64,000 bases of DNA from assembly GCA_963556255.1 (NCBI GenBank), contig OY744604.1:25146599-25210598 (forward strand), in the 5' to 3' direction. Under the pieces are notes generated by a model. It saw nothing but the letters and a program-made list of their open reading frames with translations, ran no database searches and was not told the origin of the DNA. The translations under genes and the position numbers were made by a program. Origin of the DNA: Allolobophora icterica. Taxonomy: Eukaryota > Annelida > Clitellata > Crassiclitellata > Lumbricidae. Position 1 is the first letter of the stretch, and the number at the start of each line of letters is the position of its first letter. Shown piece after piece: positions 46,627 to 61,600 of the stretch.

Positions 46627-49600
46627 GTGAGTAGACATGATGCGTGTTTTTTTTACTGTGGTAGGATCTTCCTGCAGCATTCAGTGTTAAATCGGTTAGA
46701 AGAATTTGTACATGTATGCGCACAGATATATTTATCTTCAGTTCTGCAAATGATCATTTTCAGTCTTGTTGTCAAGATTTAAACCTCAAGACCAAGACTT
46801 TGAACATCGAGACCAAGACCAAAACTTTGAACCTCGAGACCAAGACCAAGAAGACTGAACCTCAATACCAAGACCAAGACTGAACCTCAAGACCGAGACC
46901 AAGACCCAACAAATCACATTCAGTCCAAGACTTCTTTTTCTTGCAAAAAATTGTAAAGTCGGACTACTCGTTATTTTAATGAGTGTTTATTTTATTCAGG
47001 CAAATTATTCAGGCAAATTAACTTTAAATGCAGACTGCAGAAAATTCCGAAATTCGTATTTACAAAAGTCCTTCATGTAAAATGTTATTTTTTTCATCTC
47101 TTTTTAACTAATGAAAATTGATCTGTATACCTTAGTTGGAATCCATGTATACTGATAGTTCAGTTCTTTAGTTAAGAGTTCTATCATTGTTTCTTTTACC
47201 TGCTGATCATATAACTTGATCGATGTTACCGCTAAAAGTATTGATTGTGCTGCCATTTACTTGTATTAAGATAAATGTTAACTAGGTGGCCCTGCTAAGC
47301 GGGATCAAGATCCCTTTTGGGTCTCCTCTTGTTGCCAAAGTTCAAACTTTTATGTTGTATTTTCCTTGTACTTCAAATGGCTTCAATAAAAGGATTGATT
47401 GATTTATTGTTATTCCAAATGCCTTTTGTATTTCATAAAAACCAATTCGCTCAGAATTTTCTGACCAAGACGTGCCTTGTGGAGCCTCATAAAAATTCCG
47501 CCATGTTAAAGGATACGTTCTACAGGTGCTGAAATCGCTGGCACACACAGTAGCTTTTCAAGCACTGGATGTAAATGTACAAATCGTGAGCCTTTTGAAA
47601 TCCTCCCATGGTTTATCAGACCGTCTGGCTTCAGAAGAAGTCTCGGCAGGGCTTCCAGACACAGCATAACTTAGTTGCTGCTGCCGATGGGTTTTCCTGA
47701 CCAACAAGACTTGCATCTGTCCTTAGGTATTATTTTGCCGAAGGCTATGATGCAAAAACACGCTTGATAAATTTTTACATTCTTGAGTTTTGTTAAATGA
47801 CTTCATACTGACAGCGTGTATTGGTCTTGTGAGACCAAGACCAAGACTTTGAACCTCAAGACCAAGACCAAGACTTTTGGTCTCAAGACCAAGATCAAGA
47901 CTTTTAAAACGAACTCAAGTGTACTCAAGACCAAGACCTTGGTCTCGAAGACAACATGTCTGATCATTTCTGTTGGGAGATAATGATGATGTTAATAATA
48001 ATAATAACAACGGTAAAACTGTTATTAGAGACGTTCTTTGAGATTTTTTTACGAAGTCAGAAGTAATTCTTAAACTGTATCAGTTAATCTGAAGTTAGTC
48101 AGATATATGTATACATCAACATTTCAATTAAAAGACTGATAGAAGATAATAATGCAATGGAAGTAATTAATTAATTCAAGAATTACTCATGAGTAATTCG
48201 TAATCTTTATCGGTAAATCTGAAGTTAGTCATATTTAATATGTATACATCCGCTGTTACATGAGAAAACTTTGATATAAGATTAAAATAATTATTATTAT
48301 ATTAACAATTATTATTACTAATGCATGGAAAATCAGGCCTTGTCCTCCTGAAAATGAGTCCGAATTATTACCTGACCTTACCTCACTAGTCGCTCCCCTT
48401 ACCTCCCTCGCTGCTTGAATTCTAAACACCATCCAGCTCAGCCATCTGACTGTCTGCCTGCCTAACCACTTTGGGTCTTGATCTGGAACCGATTTGGACC
48501 CTAGCCTCCTACGGCTTTTGGTCTGAGTAAGCACCTGTGAATAAGCTGGTCCCCGTGCTCTGCCTTTTTAGGCAGTGTGAAAATTGTCGAGATTTTCGAT
48601 TTAGACCTGTAATGATCTCAGTTTTATTTCTTAAAATCCCAGTATATCATTGCTTTCGATAAGGAGTGATAATAATCATGTATGTTCTCTGATTCTTGAC
48701 TGTTTTTATATTCTCTGCCTTGCTGCGGTGTTGGATGAATTAGCTGATGACCTGTGCTTAGTAAAATTAAGTATCCTTTTAAAAATATAAGATCCCAGTG
48801 ACATGCAAATCCATGTTTATGGAGTTCTGCAGTTGCTGGATCAATCATCTGGAATAACCAAAATCTCTGTAACAACTGCTTTTCGCATAGGAAAGGACTT
48901 AAAAGACTGAAAAGCCACAATTTTACTTCCAGAGTATACACATGGCTGAGTGAGTCCATGACAGCCTAAGCAGCAAGGGCCATGGTATTAAAATGCTTAT
49001 GCAACAATAATAATAATGAAAATAATCAAGATTTCAATTAATGATTATTAATAATAGATGTATAGCACTGAAAATAAAATGACGGCAGCAACTTAATAAG
49101 AGGCACTATAATATTATCAGGATTAGCGAGTTAGTGGCAAAAATAACGTAAAAGTATGACTTTTAGATTGTGTCATACTTGTAGAAGAGGTTCTTCATAT
49201 TTTTTTGCCTCTATTTTACCAGCTGCTGCAATTGAAGATTATGCTATTCAACTGTGGTTATTCCAACTCCCTAGTCTCATAACGGAGCATATTAAAGCTT
49301 GTTACTTTTATGGTTTTTCTGGTTGCAATAAAGACTTTTTGATTTGATTTGATTTGATAATATACAATATGAAGTCTCCGGAAATGTCTCCTGAATCATA
49401 ATGCTTTCAATGCATAACATTACATGCTGGTCTGCTGTCCTGATCGGGTGTTCGCATTGTTCTTGTTTTGGGCTACCAGTGTTTGGTGGAGTAAAAGATC
49501 GATATAATAAAACATTATAGTTAGTGTTGAAGTAGTAGAATTTTTAATTGTTTGTAGCAATCCATTAAATGAGTGTTGTATGATCCTATTTGTTTATTTA

Positions 49601-52600
49601 ACTTTTAGGCTGCAGGTGATGAAGAAACTGAAATGGATGAATCAGGTGAGTCACATATTCACTTTATTTAGGTACTGAAAGGCTATTGTAAGTTGATAAA
49701 TAAATATAATTATAATTACAATTCAGTTGAACATTTATATAGCACTGCTCAAGAGCAAAACCGAGCATGTCTCTAATATAAAGTATGTTGCTGTATTACA
49801 CTTGGTCCTTGAAAGTGTTTGCATTTATTCATTTATTTGTTTATTGGAATGATAGTGAGAGATGCTGTGAGAATGTGTACTCATGTTAACATTGTATTAT
49901 TTCACAGTATTTGCTATGGTGGTGGTACCAATATTATCTTTCACTCGCAATTTTGCAGTTCATTAATGGTCTGTAGTGTTACCTGCTGTTGGGCATCGAT
50001 GTGTTGTTATACAAGACAATAGAATAAAACTGTAATTTGATAATGCCCTCCTTACAAAGTTCAGAAGTGCACATTGAAGCCAAGCAACCATTAAGAGCCA
50101 CAGGCAGACTGTAAGAGCTGAGTTTCAGTTTAGAGCAAAAGACGGTCTCGCTAAGAGAGTTGCGAACATGAGGAGGTAGAGAGTTCCAGATGAAGGGAAC
50201 TGCTTATTTGTATACGTAATTGCAATTGGAAATGTATACGGTATATGACCCACTTCAAGAGAGACTCATCAGAGGCGCTCCCGACCTAAGACGGTGAAAA
50301 CATGATCAAACAGAATGGTCTTCAAATGCTTGCGACAAAAAGAGAGAAAGGGAGGCTGAGTTCATGTTGCATGTAGTTAGGCAACTTATTCAAATTAGGC
50401 AAATTATCAAGGTTACATTATTAAATTTAAGTTTTGTTGTATTGTATTATATTGCATAGTGTTTAAGGTTGGACTGTTTGCTATTTCGGCTTAGGTCTTG
50501 ACTTTGGCAGTGACACTGACTTTAGCCATCTCTTCAGTGTTGAAGATATCCATGTCATTGCTTCAACCGTAGGGTAATATTCGGCAACCTTTTTTATCGG
50601 TTTTGTTTGAAAAGGTTCTCTTTGGTTTGATTTCTTTTATTTGGCTATGATGTGAAACAGGAGTAATAAAATTTATATGATGCCACTTCAAAATCATAAA
50701 ACTTTAGTGTTCGTATGATTCAGTTGGGAGAATTTATTCAGCATCACTTTAGAATCTGTTTTGAGGGCATCCGAGCCCAGTAAGAGTAAGAGTTTGGGTA
50801 AGAGGATAGTTTTCTATTGTTCCCAGGAAATTATAGTGAAGATCAGGGAGAAGATGAAAACTTGAATTTAAATGTTAATGTGCACAGTTTTTATAGCTAC
50901 CATATGGCTTGACAGCATGACAGTCAAATCTCGAAGAAGACACCATGTTGCATTGTTGTGGTGTATTCAACTTACGATTTGGACTGCAAAGTGAAATAAA
51001 AATACGAACAGCCAAAGGAACAGCCGTGCTGAAAGCCATGCACAAAATTTGGAGAGGAAAGGCAATTAGTATGACGTCGAGTTGAGTGAAATCAGTAGCA
51101 TGTTGTATGGATGCCAGATATAGGTGCTTCACAAAAGAGAGTGTTGGCATTTGAAAGAAAATGCTGTTGTAAGATTCTCAGAGTAGGCTGGACTCAGAAG
51201 CTCAACAAAGAGGAATTATACAGGAGAATCAATCTGACTGAAAATCTCATGGAAAAAGTTATCCAGAGAAAGCTAAGACTGTTCAGACATATTATCTGCA
51301 GAATGAGGGAGGATAGAAAAATTAAAACTTTGGTTTTTGGAATAATGGAAGGCACAAACAGACGAGGAAGACCTCACAGGGAATGGACAGATGACATTGA
51401 AGAATGGTGCGGAGCAAGTCTCCAGGAACTGAGCCACTCGGCACTGGACAGAATGGAGTGGAGAGACATTGTAAGGAAGGCATCAGATACCTACGGGCGC
51501 TGAGCTCATGGTTATTGATTGATTGATTGATTGATGCAATGGAACAACCTAAGACAGCTGAAGCTGGGTAGCACATTGGGTCACTCTTGTGTCAGCATGA
51601 CAATCAACTACAACTACATCTTCTTCGAACAGTCTTTCATTTCGTATACCATTTCTTTTAGTCCTGTCTGACTTAATTTTCTGCCTTCCAAATAACACTT
51701 GCGTGGATCAGTAGGTATCAAGTAGGAATTTAAATTCTGAGCTGTCCCTACCTTTCCAACTGAACACAAATAGTGATCTTACTTTTTTTTTTTAGGCTAG
51801 CACCGGGAGAGTGCCTCTCATTGTTAGAGTATGATAGATAAATTACCTCAATACATGAAATAAAATCAATAATAACATCCAGCCTGCTGTTCTATACCTC
51901 TGCAGCTCAATCCAGCCAGTACAGTATACTTTTAGCCTAGTCAGGAGTTTACCACAACCAATTATAAAATAGAGCCTACTGTATTGAACAATTCTTTTCT
52001 TTATCTCAGTAATTTTGGTGTAAGCCACTGTTATACCCTGTTGTTTCACCAACTGCAGCAAATTTAACCCAGCCAGTTAATTAAATCCATTTTATTAATT
52101 AACCCACTCAGTTGTTTTAACTCAGACATTACATTCTGCCTGGAATATCAATTTAAATTTAATCAATTGCAGCAAATTAAACCCATCCAGTAATTTTAAT
52201 CCATTATGTGAAATCAACCTAGCCAATTGGTTTAACCCAGGCAGTGAATTCTCCCATCATAGAAATTTACCTTGGAACTAGCTAGTATATTTGTTTTGTG
52301 TTATCTCCAGAGATGCTAAGAAAACAGTTTATGAACGATGCTACCAGGAACTCAAAGAAGCCCTGGAAAATATGGAGAATCGGACTGATGTGGGCATTTC
52401 AAAATATATCATTCTTGTTTTGTTGTTAAATGACATCTAACTAAGCAGGCGGGCATGCAGGTTGCAAGCGTGCAAGCTTTATTAGCTAGAAAGAAACACG
52501 CTTTTCTAAGGTATTGCATCCGTAAAAAATCATTTTTATGTACAGTTATGTTATTGAGCTTATGAGCGTCTTATTCTGTTTTCAGGGACCATCTAAGTTA

Positions 52601-55600
52601 GCAGGCGGGCAGACGGGTGGGTGGGGAGACAGACAGACAGGCGGGAAGCAAGGAAGCTTTAATAGTATTAAAGAAAGTATTTAATAGTATTAAAGAAAGG
52701 CATGTGCTTTGGAAACAGGAATGCACGGAAGGCAATAAAAGACGATAGCACTTGGTCGCTTTGAATGAAGCAATATATTTATATAACAGTTTAACTTTGT
52801 ATCCATTTCAAGAGAAAACCAACAGCGTAAACTCTATATGTAGTTTACAAGAAAGCTGACATTTGTATTGGCATAATCGTAGGAACTACTGTATTGAAGA
52901 ATTCTTGTATCTTTTCATCTCAGTCCTTTTGGTTTAAGCCATTCTTAAAGCCATGCTGTTTAAGTGTACATATTGAAGGTAGGAAATTTTTTATCAGTTT
53001 GTGGGTCTTTAATTTATTATCGCCCTTCATATTGCAGATTCAAATGATAAATTTCACTCGATTCTGTGACATGTTGAAGTCAGTGGATCTCAGCCATGCT
53101 GAACTGATGCAGGTTTGAAGAACAGTTTCGTAATTGAGTTCTTTCATGGATTTGGTTTGAACACTTGTCTGTTACTTTATCTTCTGTGGTGCCTATCAGT
53201 CAGAATTCTGTCAAGTGTTCATTAAAAAAATTTGTGTATTACTCTAATTATTATTAACATTCCTGTAATGAATGCAAACACAAATGAATTGATGGATGAT
53301 TCAAAAATCAATGGATACGAATGAATGCAATTGGGTGAAGTGAAAGGGTGAATAAATTCACAGATGAACAGATGAATGAATACATATTGAATGAACAGAT
53401 GAATGATTGAACAAATTAATGGTTAGTGAATTCAGTGACTATGAATATAAACATTTAGTGGAATATTTGTTTATAAATTCTATTTATAAAGACTGAAATC
53501 AATGGAGACTTGGTATACGGTACTGAAATCTGTAAGCTAATTTTTTTATATTTTTAGTCTAATATTTTTGCCCTAGCCACATTTATAAACTGTTCTTTTC
53601 CTCTGGGTCATACTGAGAGCACCTCTGAGTAATCATTTGGAGAGGTGCTATATAAAAGCTCTGAATGAAAGAATGAATAAAGCGCACATTAGGCCCATGG
53701 GTGGCCACCGCTGGGCACCTGTGGCAACACTTCATGGACCCAGGGAACATGGCTGTCTGGTACATGTATACCTTGATTTGATATTTTCTGGATTTTTTTA
53801 ATATCTAACTCCGCTCTTACATATTTGTAGATATTTAACCTTCTCGATTACGAGGGTCGTGGTTCGTTTGACACTGTTCCTGTTTTACGAGTGCTGAAGA
53901 AGAACAAAAAGATAACGTTGAATGATGATCTGAATTTGGTTGTCGAGAGATTCAAAGACTGTTCCTGGACGCCGGGTCAGTGAAATTCTGCCTCCCTTCT
54001 TTTGTCTGCTATCCACCTGAACTCAAGAACTCTGAAAATTTATTTTAAAATTTAATATCTTACCTACACTTATTCAGCTAATGTTATTCTCATAATTTTG
54101 GCACAATTATTTTATGTTGGCTATGGTGTATAACTGAATGTACTGATTGTAAAGAATTTGTTAAAGATGGGAACTTTATTGTTTTTATCAACTTATTGAT
54201 TCTTACTTTTCTTAATAATGATGATTAGTGTTTTTGATTCTAGGATTTGTGGATGTTTACATTGATCAGAGGGAGAGTTTCAAACAGCATGGTTCAAACA
54301 TTTTGGATGTAGGACAACTTCTTGCATAATTTTTTCTTCTCAAACTTTCACTTGTACTAGTAATTGTGATCACTGCCTTGAAATTTCTGAAACACTAGTT
54401 AAAAGCTAAGCACAGGCCACAGTTTGGTTATCAGCACTGAGAGAATGAAAATGCAAATGAAAAAGACAAAATAGACATTGATCACATTAATTTTATAGAT
54501 GCAAACATTACAAGTAAGGCTTTGTTAGATTTGTGATAACCTAGTTTAACTTTAGTCCATGAGAATATAGGTTAGGTTGTTAGATTTAAAAAAATCTATT
54601 TAATGTGTGAAGTTGAAATACATAGAAATAATATCTACAGTGAGTTTGAACGCTTTTCCAATAAACACTGGAATGTTGGCCGAGGAGAGATATACTTATA
54701 TAATATATCTTACTTAGTCTATGAGCTGCAACTGTACAATAGAAAACTGCGTTATGCGGACGTTTGGTCAAAGGATGGTTGGTCAACGGACGGTTGATCA
54801 CTGACGTTCGGTCAATGGACGATTGGTCAAGCGGACTGTTCGTCAAGAGGACTGTTGATCAAGGGTCCTTTCGTCAAGAGGACGGTTGATCAAAAGTTTA
54901 TAAAGCAATCAATGAGGTTATACAGTTTATAGTTTACTAAGCAAACAATGAGGTTATAAAGTTTATAGTTTATAAAGCAATCAATGAGGTAATAGGCATT
55001 GTTATTCCTCAAAATAATACACTTTAATGTAGTAGTTTTTATATCAAATGTAGTCAGTTAAAACACGAAGGTACGTAATTGTGAGGCAAATGTGCAATAG
55101 CACGAAGATATATTAGCACATTCACTCTTCCATATCCCCCAACAGCGCATCTGACTTTTCCGACCAAGTCACGATATTTGTTTTATTTGTGTATGGGCTA
55201 CACTTTGCAGTGCATGTGAAGATGCCTGGTTTTGTAATGGCTTAATTGGTCGGCCGGTTCGTCTGTCTAGGGATAATTAGTGGTCGTCGATTTCTAAGGG
55301 TTATTGTATATCTGTGCCAGTGTAGTTGTTTGTACTGATAAGAGAACTGACATATTTTAAAAGCGTCTCCAATATCTAAAATTAAAATTTCTGATCAACC
55401 GTCCTCTTGACGAAAGGACCCTTGATCAACAGTCCCCTTGACGAACAGTCTGCTTGACCAATCGTCCGTTGATCAATCGTCCGTTGACCAAACGTCCTAG
55501 AATCAAAACTGCTACTGCTGTTTTTGGGTGGTGCTAGTCCCAAGACTGGAAAAAGGAGGAGTGGTATGTCATCGGCCGTGACAGCCATTAAATGTCATTA

Positions 55601-58600
55601 AACATTGGGAACTACTACTTCTATACCATTGAATCCTTGTTAAAATGCAGCCTTATTTAAACAATTGCTGTATAATCAAATGGTGGTATAATATATGATC
55701 TAATTTGGTGTCCGTGTTGTTTCAGAGTTCTTGCTATAATGAAGTTCTTGCTATAATGTTTTGTTATTACGAAAGCTTTGTTCTAACTGTGCTGTCCCAT
55801 TTCGGGTTTGGCTGGCCAGAGAAATCTTTGCTCCTCATCTTGGGTGAAGTATTTGTTCCTTTTTCACCAACCTTGACAATTTTGCATCGCGCTTTTTTGG
55901 TGGTTGGACCAACAACCTGGAACAGACTCCTTTTGGATCAGAACATTGTCTTTGCTAGGTTTTCTTCATTGAAAACTACACCTTTCCGCGGAGGTAGGGG
56001 TATTAGGGCCTCTGAGAAGTGGTGTATTTAGTCATATTAACTTGTGCTTTATAAATCTAATAATAATAATACAAATAATAATAATAATATATTTTTTGAA
56101 GATGGTCACTCTAGAGAGTAATTCTCACTTTATCTAGTATCTGACTCCTGAGCGATTACATGTACCTCAAGAAAAATAATAATATCTTGAATAGTGCTAT
56201 ATAAAAACTCTGAATGAATGAGCGAACGAAATGATAATGACTTTTTTCGTAAATTTATTTTTAGTATCTGTTACGAAATCGGTTTTCGTCTCCTGCAGTG
56301 AACTGTTGCACAATTGAATTATTTGAACTTGCCTGTAAGCTGAGAGAGAGGATCGTTGAAAGCAAGATTAAAAGTTTGGAATTCCCTAGTAAGAAAGTTT
56401 TGCCTCTGTGTCAGATTTAAGAAATGTATTCCTAAAATGCTTTCACCTGAATTAAAATTTGACCAAGATCTTTAAGTCAGATGTATTGGAGAATTAAGAG
56501 CTCAGTCTCTTAATTTTGAACTGCAGTCTTGGGTAGGAAATCGTAGGGGTTTCGTTGACTTAGCTGTAGCATGTCATGCTGTTGGCCAGGCATTGCCCTG
56601 AAACTCTAATCACAGATTTGAAGAGCCTTTACCGGAAGATCATCTCTCCAGCAGTGAAATGTGGATTCTTAATAGTCTCTGCTCTGGTGGAGAATTGTGC
56701 AAAATTATTTTAAATTATTATTTTCCATTTATGAAGTGCTGTTATCTATTGACCAAGCATCAATCAATGGCACCGAGCCATTGTGAGTGAAGAACTTGAT
56801 TAAGGCCCCCATACAATAACTATCTCAGGAAGGCTCAAACTCATACTCTCTGTGTTACAGGCCTGGCACTCTAGCCAATTGGTTATTATTCCCCTAACAA
56901 GATACGACAAGCGATACAAGCTGTAGCATGGCATTTCTGTTGCAGCAGTTAAGTGTCTAGTCACCAACAACACTTTATAATATCAGTCAGTCAGCTTATT
57001 GGAGTAAGCGTGTCTTGAATCATCAACTTCATGAAGGGTAATGCTAAAAACTAGAATGTTGTGCATATCAGAAACTATAAAGATTTTGCTTTGCATTGCA
57101 TGACACATTCTCATTTCTCAACTTTACACATATTTATGGTGCAGTAATTCGCGTTGACACTGCTTATATTTAGCCCGTTAGTTAGATCACTTGCTTTATA
57201 ATGTGCAAGGTACAGGTGTGAGCTTGCTTTGAGATGGCTACTGTGTAGGGACCTTGAACAAGTCGTTTCCTTTTGATGCTTGGTCATTAGTAGTCTCACT
57301 TAATAAATAAGTAGTGATAATAATTGTTAATTAGAAATAATGACAATAATATTAATTTTTGGGGCAGGTCTTGAAGATGTAGCAGATTTGCAGTCAACGA
57401 GGGCACAAACGAAACCGGTTCTCAAGAAGGAGGACAGTGTGAGGTTGGTTTAGTTAGTTTTCAGTTTCATTCCCGCAAGGACAGGTTGGACTTATTTCAG
57501 TTTCCCATTACCTTACATTCCAGACTTCTTTGCAGGGAGAAATTGACTTGTCATCAACCTATCATTGTAAGCTACAAACCGCACAGGAAGAAGATAGAAG
57601 CTTCATTGATGTAAGGTACAAGCCCTAACGATATAATGTTGAAACCCGCTGATGTAGGTAGAAGCCCCATATTGATGCGTGCACGATATGTACTCAATCG
57701 ATATTCCATTTATATAAGGTAGAAACCCCATGGGAGAAACCTACCCTGGAGAAGAGCCCAGAATAAAGAAGGGCTGGCTAACTGTCATGGAAACGGCAAC
57801 GATTCTGTTTCACTCCAGAATGGAAGACACCACAGAATATGATGATGAGAAGCCCCATTTATGTTAATTGGAAACCTTCCTGATGTAAGGTAGGAACTCC
57901 ATTGCCTTAATGTGCAGATCTCTTTGATGTAATGCAAAAACTTTATTGATCTAAACTAGAAACCCCATTAATATAAGGTAAACACCCATAGAAGTAATGT
58001 TGAAACTTCATATGAAGCTCCATTGATGTAAATTAGAACCCCTGTGACATATGAACCAAATTCATGTTATGTGCAAAACCCATCAATGAAAGGTAGAGAC
58101 CCTTTCAACTTGACATTCAACCCCAGCGATGTTAGGCAGAAACCCCAATTTTATATAATGTAAAACTGTAATTGCCATAATGGTGAAATGTCACTGACCT
58201 TGTTAATGTTAGACTGGTTTAATTTGTCAGTGGAGATCACCTGCTGCCAGAGGAGGTGAAAAAACAGGAGCTTCATCAAGACAAGGTGCATGCGGGTGAA
58301 GTTCTGATGCTGTGGTACATCCAACTTGTTACCACGACAGCCAGGGCATGTCTTCCTCTGAGTCCAGAGCTCTTCAATACTGCTCTAATTCACACAAGGT
58401 AGCTAAGATAAAAACCTTGTAGAAATGTATGTCATGATTTAAAGTGCTCAATACCTTGCCAATGAAGATAAGGAGTTTGTGTATTCAAAATTTATGGCTT
58501 GAGTTAATTTTGATGCGCTTGTAAAGCAGGGTCGTAACTTTATTCTATTTTAAACCAAATCAGGTTTATTTATTGTAGTGACAATGTGTATAACATTGTA

Positions 58601-61600
58601 AGTAGCACACTACCTCTTGGGATCTTTGCAGCTCTTTTCTGTAGTTTTGTTAATCGATGTATCTTTACCGTAGTTATATTTAGTTGTGCATGTCTAACTT
58701 TATAATCTGCTTCTGTTATAGTTTATTTCAAATATGTGTGTATGCTTTGTACACAATGGAATGCATGTGCACTTGTGAAATGCAAATAAAGGCTATTTTT
58801 TTTACTTAGTTACATGATTAATGGGTTTGGCCTGTAATGCAGAGTGTGTGAGCTCGAAGCTCCACTCAAGTGGTCAGTGTGTAAAGACTTTGAGCTTGTC
58901 CTTCAAATGCAATAGCTCAGGGCCATCGATGTATAATACGGTCGTGCGCAACTCTGAGCTTTTTAAGAAAGCAGAGGCAAATGTAATTGTATTGTATTGT
59001 ATTGTGAGACAAGTGTTCACATTTTGTACTTGGTTGAGATATGCTTAAATACTAGTAAACAAACACAGAAATATAATCTGTGAGATGATATAAAGGCATA
59101 AAATCTTAAAACCATAAGCTGGGCAGGCATTTTCTGATGTTTCTGTAGAACAATGGTGAGTCAACTGTTGCCCTTGTCTCTGTGTCATGACTCTGAGGAG
59201 CGACCATCGTTTCTGAATGTGGACTGTTTACGTGAAATGGGTTCATTGATTCAAATGTTTCCGGAGTAAGTAATTTAAAAAATCAACGATTGTCTTATTC
59301 GTTAAATTATTCTCATAAAGTTTTTCTAAGGCAGATATAAATTTTACAATAGGTTCTGGTGGAGTGTTAGTATTATTAATTGTTTCTCTCTAGTGTTAGT
59401 ACATTCTGAAATGTTAGTACATTCTTAGTACATTCTGTTTATTATTACTATTGTCTGCCTCAGTATGTCTAAGTAAAGTCTTGGCTGTGTTTGTAACCAG
59501 TATGCAACAATCGTTTGCTATTATTTAGAGGTGCCTGTTCAAGTTTACACTGTAATTATTTAAATCTCAGCTGTGAAGTATGTGCAATTATATGGATTAT
59601 TATTATTGTTATTATTTTTCAATCCAGTTGAAAATTTAAAGTTTTAAATTATTATTGTTATTGTTTTTTTTGCTCAAAGGTATTATTGTTATTACTATTG
59701 GCAACTCCTGTACTGCCAGTGTCTAATGCACAAGCCATCAAGCTATGTCGCACAAAGTCAGATGTTGCTCAGTGATGCGTATTTGGATGTGTATGATATA
59801 ATATATGTGGTTTGTGTGATGTGTGTTGATTGCCCATCAAGTGCAATTCTGTTCTTTTCTTGTAGAAAGGCAGAGTTACTGGAGCATTCCTTATCTTTCC
59901 ACTTGGCATGTGGAAGCGTGTCTGAAATTCTTCACTGCCTGACAGAACTGAATGGTTGGCCAACTATTTCCAAGTAGTTTATGATTTTTTATTCAGTCAA
60001 ACAGTGTCATTTATTGAGACACAGACAAACTGTACTTGAAGCCAAAAAAACCATTTAAGTTATTTACAGTTTGTGTCAGTGCGCAACAGGTCATCGAAAA
60101 GGAACAAGTCTCGCTAAGGCTGGGTAATCCAAATTACAATATTTACTGTACAGGCGGCTTTAAGAGTTATTATAGGAAATTACATAAACAGTAAACAGAA
60201 ACTATTAACAATGTAACGTGGTACAGAGCAAAAAGAACAGTTATTGCATACTCAATAACCTATGTTTCAGTGTCCTTTTAAATAGACTAAAGGTTGGCAG
60301 TTTTGTCAGGTCAGATGTAAGACTTTTATACTGTTGGTCCTGCAAATTTTATTAAGAATTATTTAACTTTCATGTTAGCAAAATTAGTTATATAGTTCTG
60401 GGAGGCTCTAGTGTTATGTGAGTGAATCACAGAGCCATGGTGAAAGTAAATATTTAATATCTGGTTTTTAAATATCTGCAATAGTTTATTTAATATTTAA
60501 TTGCTTATTCAGCTACTAATACTGCTATAAAACTTGAAAAGTTGTTGACATTTCAAATGTTGGTTTATTTTTTAGTTTCTACTGTGCAAATTGACTCCAG
60601 CAATTTGCTTTCAAACATAGACCAAGCAAGAAAGAGACTGCTTGAGAAAAACAGTGAGTAACATAGGCCTGAATTTCACTGGTTTCAATTGTTAATATTT
60701 GCCAAGTTTTATCCAAAAACCTCAGGCTATTATAGACGTATGTCTAAGATATGTAGGGATATTTTAGTCACCGCAGGAGTGTGTGATGGTGTAGTGGTTA
60801 CCATGCTGGATTGAGAGCTGGACTGAACCTCCAAGGTTCAAATCTGCACCAGGTTAGAAATTTGATTTTCAAGATTTCTGCTCCACCTGTACCCTCTGGC
60901 CAACTGAGTTACAGGGAGGACACTGACCGTCTTCAGTGGGAAGATCAGATGGCGAGGAAGTGTTGCTGGCCATCCGCCCTCATATGCCAAGGGTAAAAAA
61001 ATGAAGGGCTAACACTTTATACCCATGGCTGGGTCTCAAGTTAGCATAATGGACTGTTCCAGTAACTCTTCTTCTCTTTAGCATCCACTTGCAAAACTTC
61101 TTTACAGTTAACAAGAACGAGTGTATCATATGATTAAATATTACCTTTTTGATACAGACCTTAGTTGTGAAAATTAGGGGTGCAAGAGTGTTGGAAAAAT
61201 TGAAAGCTATATTTAGACAAAAGGAATTCAATTCAATTCAATAAATTGTTCTTTTCTTAGCACGATATCTGAAGGTGAATCTGTTGGGCTGTGATGCAGA
61301 AGGAGCCACAAATCAAGATCCACGCAGTGTACTTGAAAGAAACTGGAAACAGTCGGGTAAGTCAATTTTCTCTTTCACTTTCTGTTATTAGTGTAGTTTT
61401 CATATGCACTTTATACTTAAACTTTAATTCTAGTTTCATCCTTGCTTTTGACTTTCATTGTTAACTCTGTTATTAATGCTCGTTTGTACTGTTTTAGCTT
61501 TTTCAACGAAACCTGGTGAGACGAAAGTAAACTTTGTGTTTGAATGTTTGGAATGGGCAGACTTTACGAAAATCAAAATAAAGGTTTGTTTTCAGCACTC

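Noticed and set aside
54758..55497. P-like element, because of a mirrored long TIR
   Set aside because: No THAP frame, no 8-bp TSD; repeat-built ends fit MULE-like MITEs better.
56560..56710. Segment reading LPEDHLSSSEMWILNSLC, reminiscent of an aminoacyl-tRNA synthetase exon
   Set aside because: Too short, broken upstream by stops and without matching neighbours; similarity may be chance.
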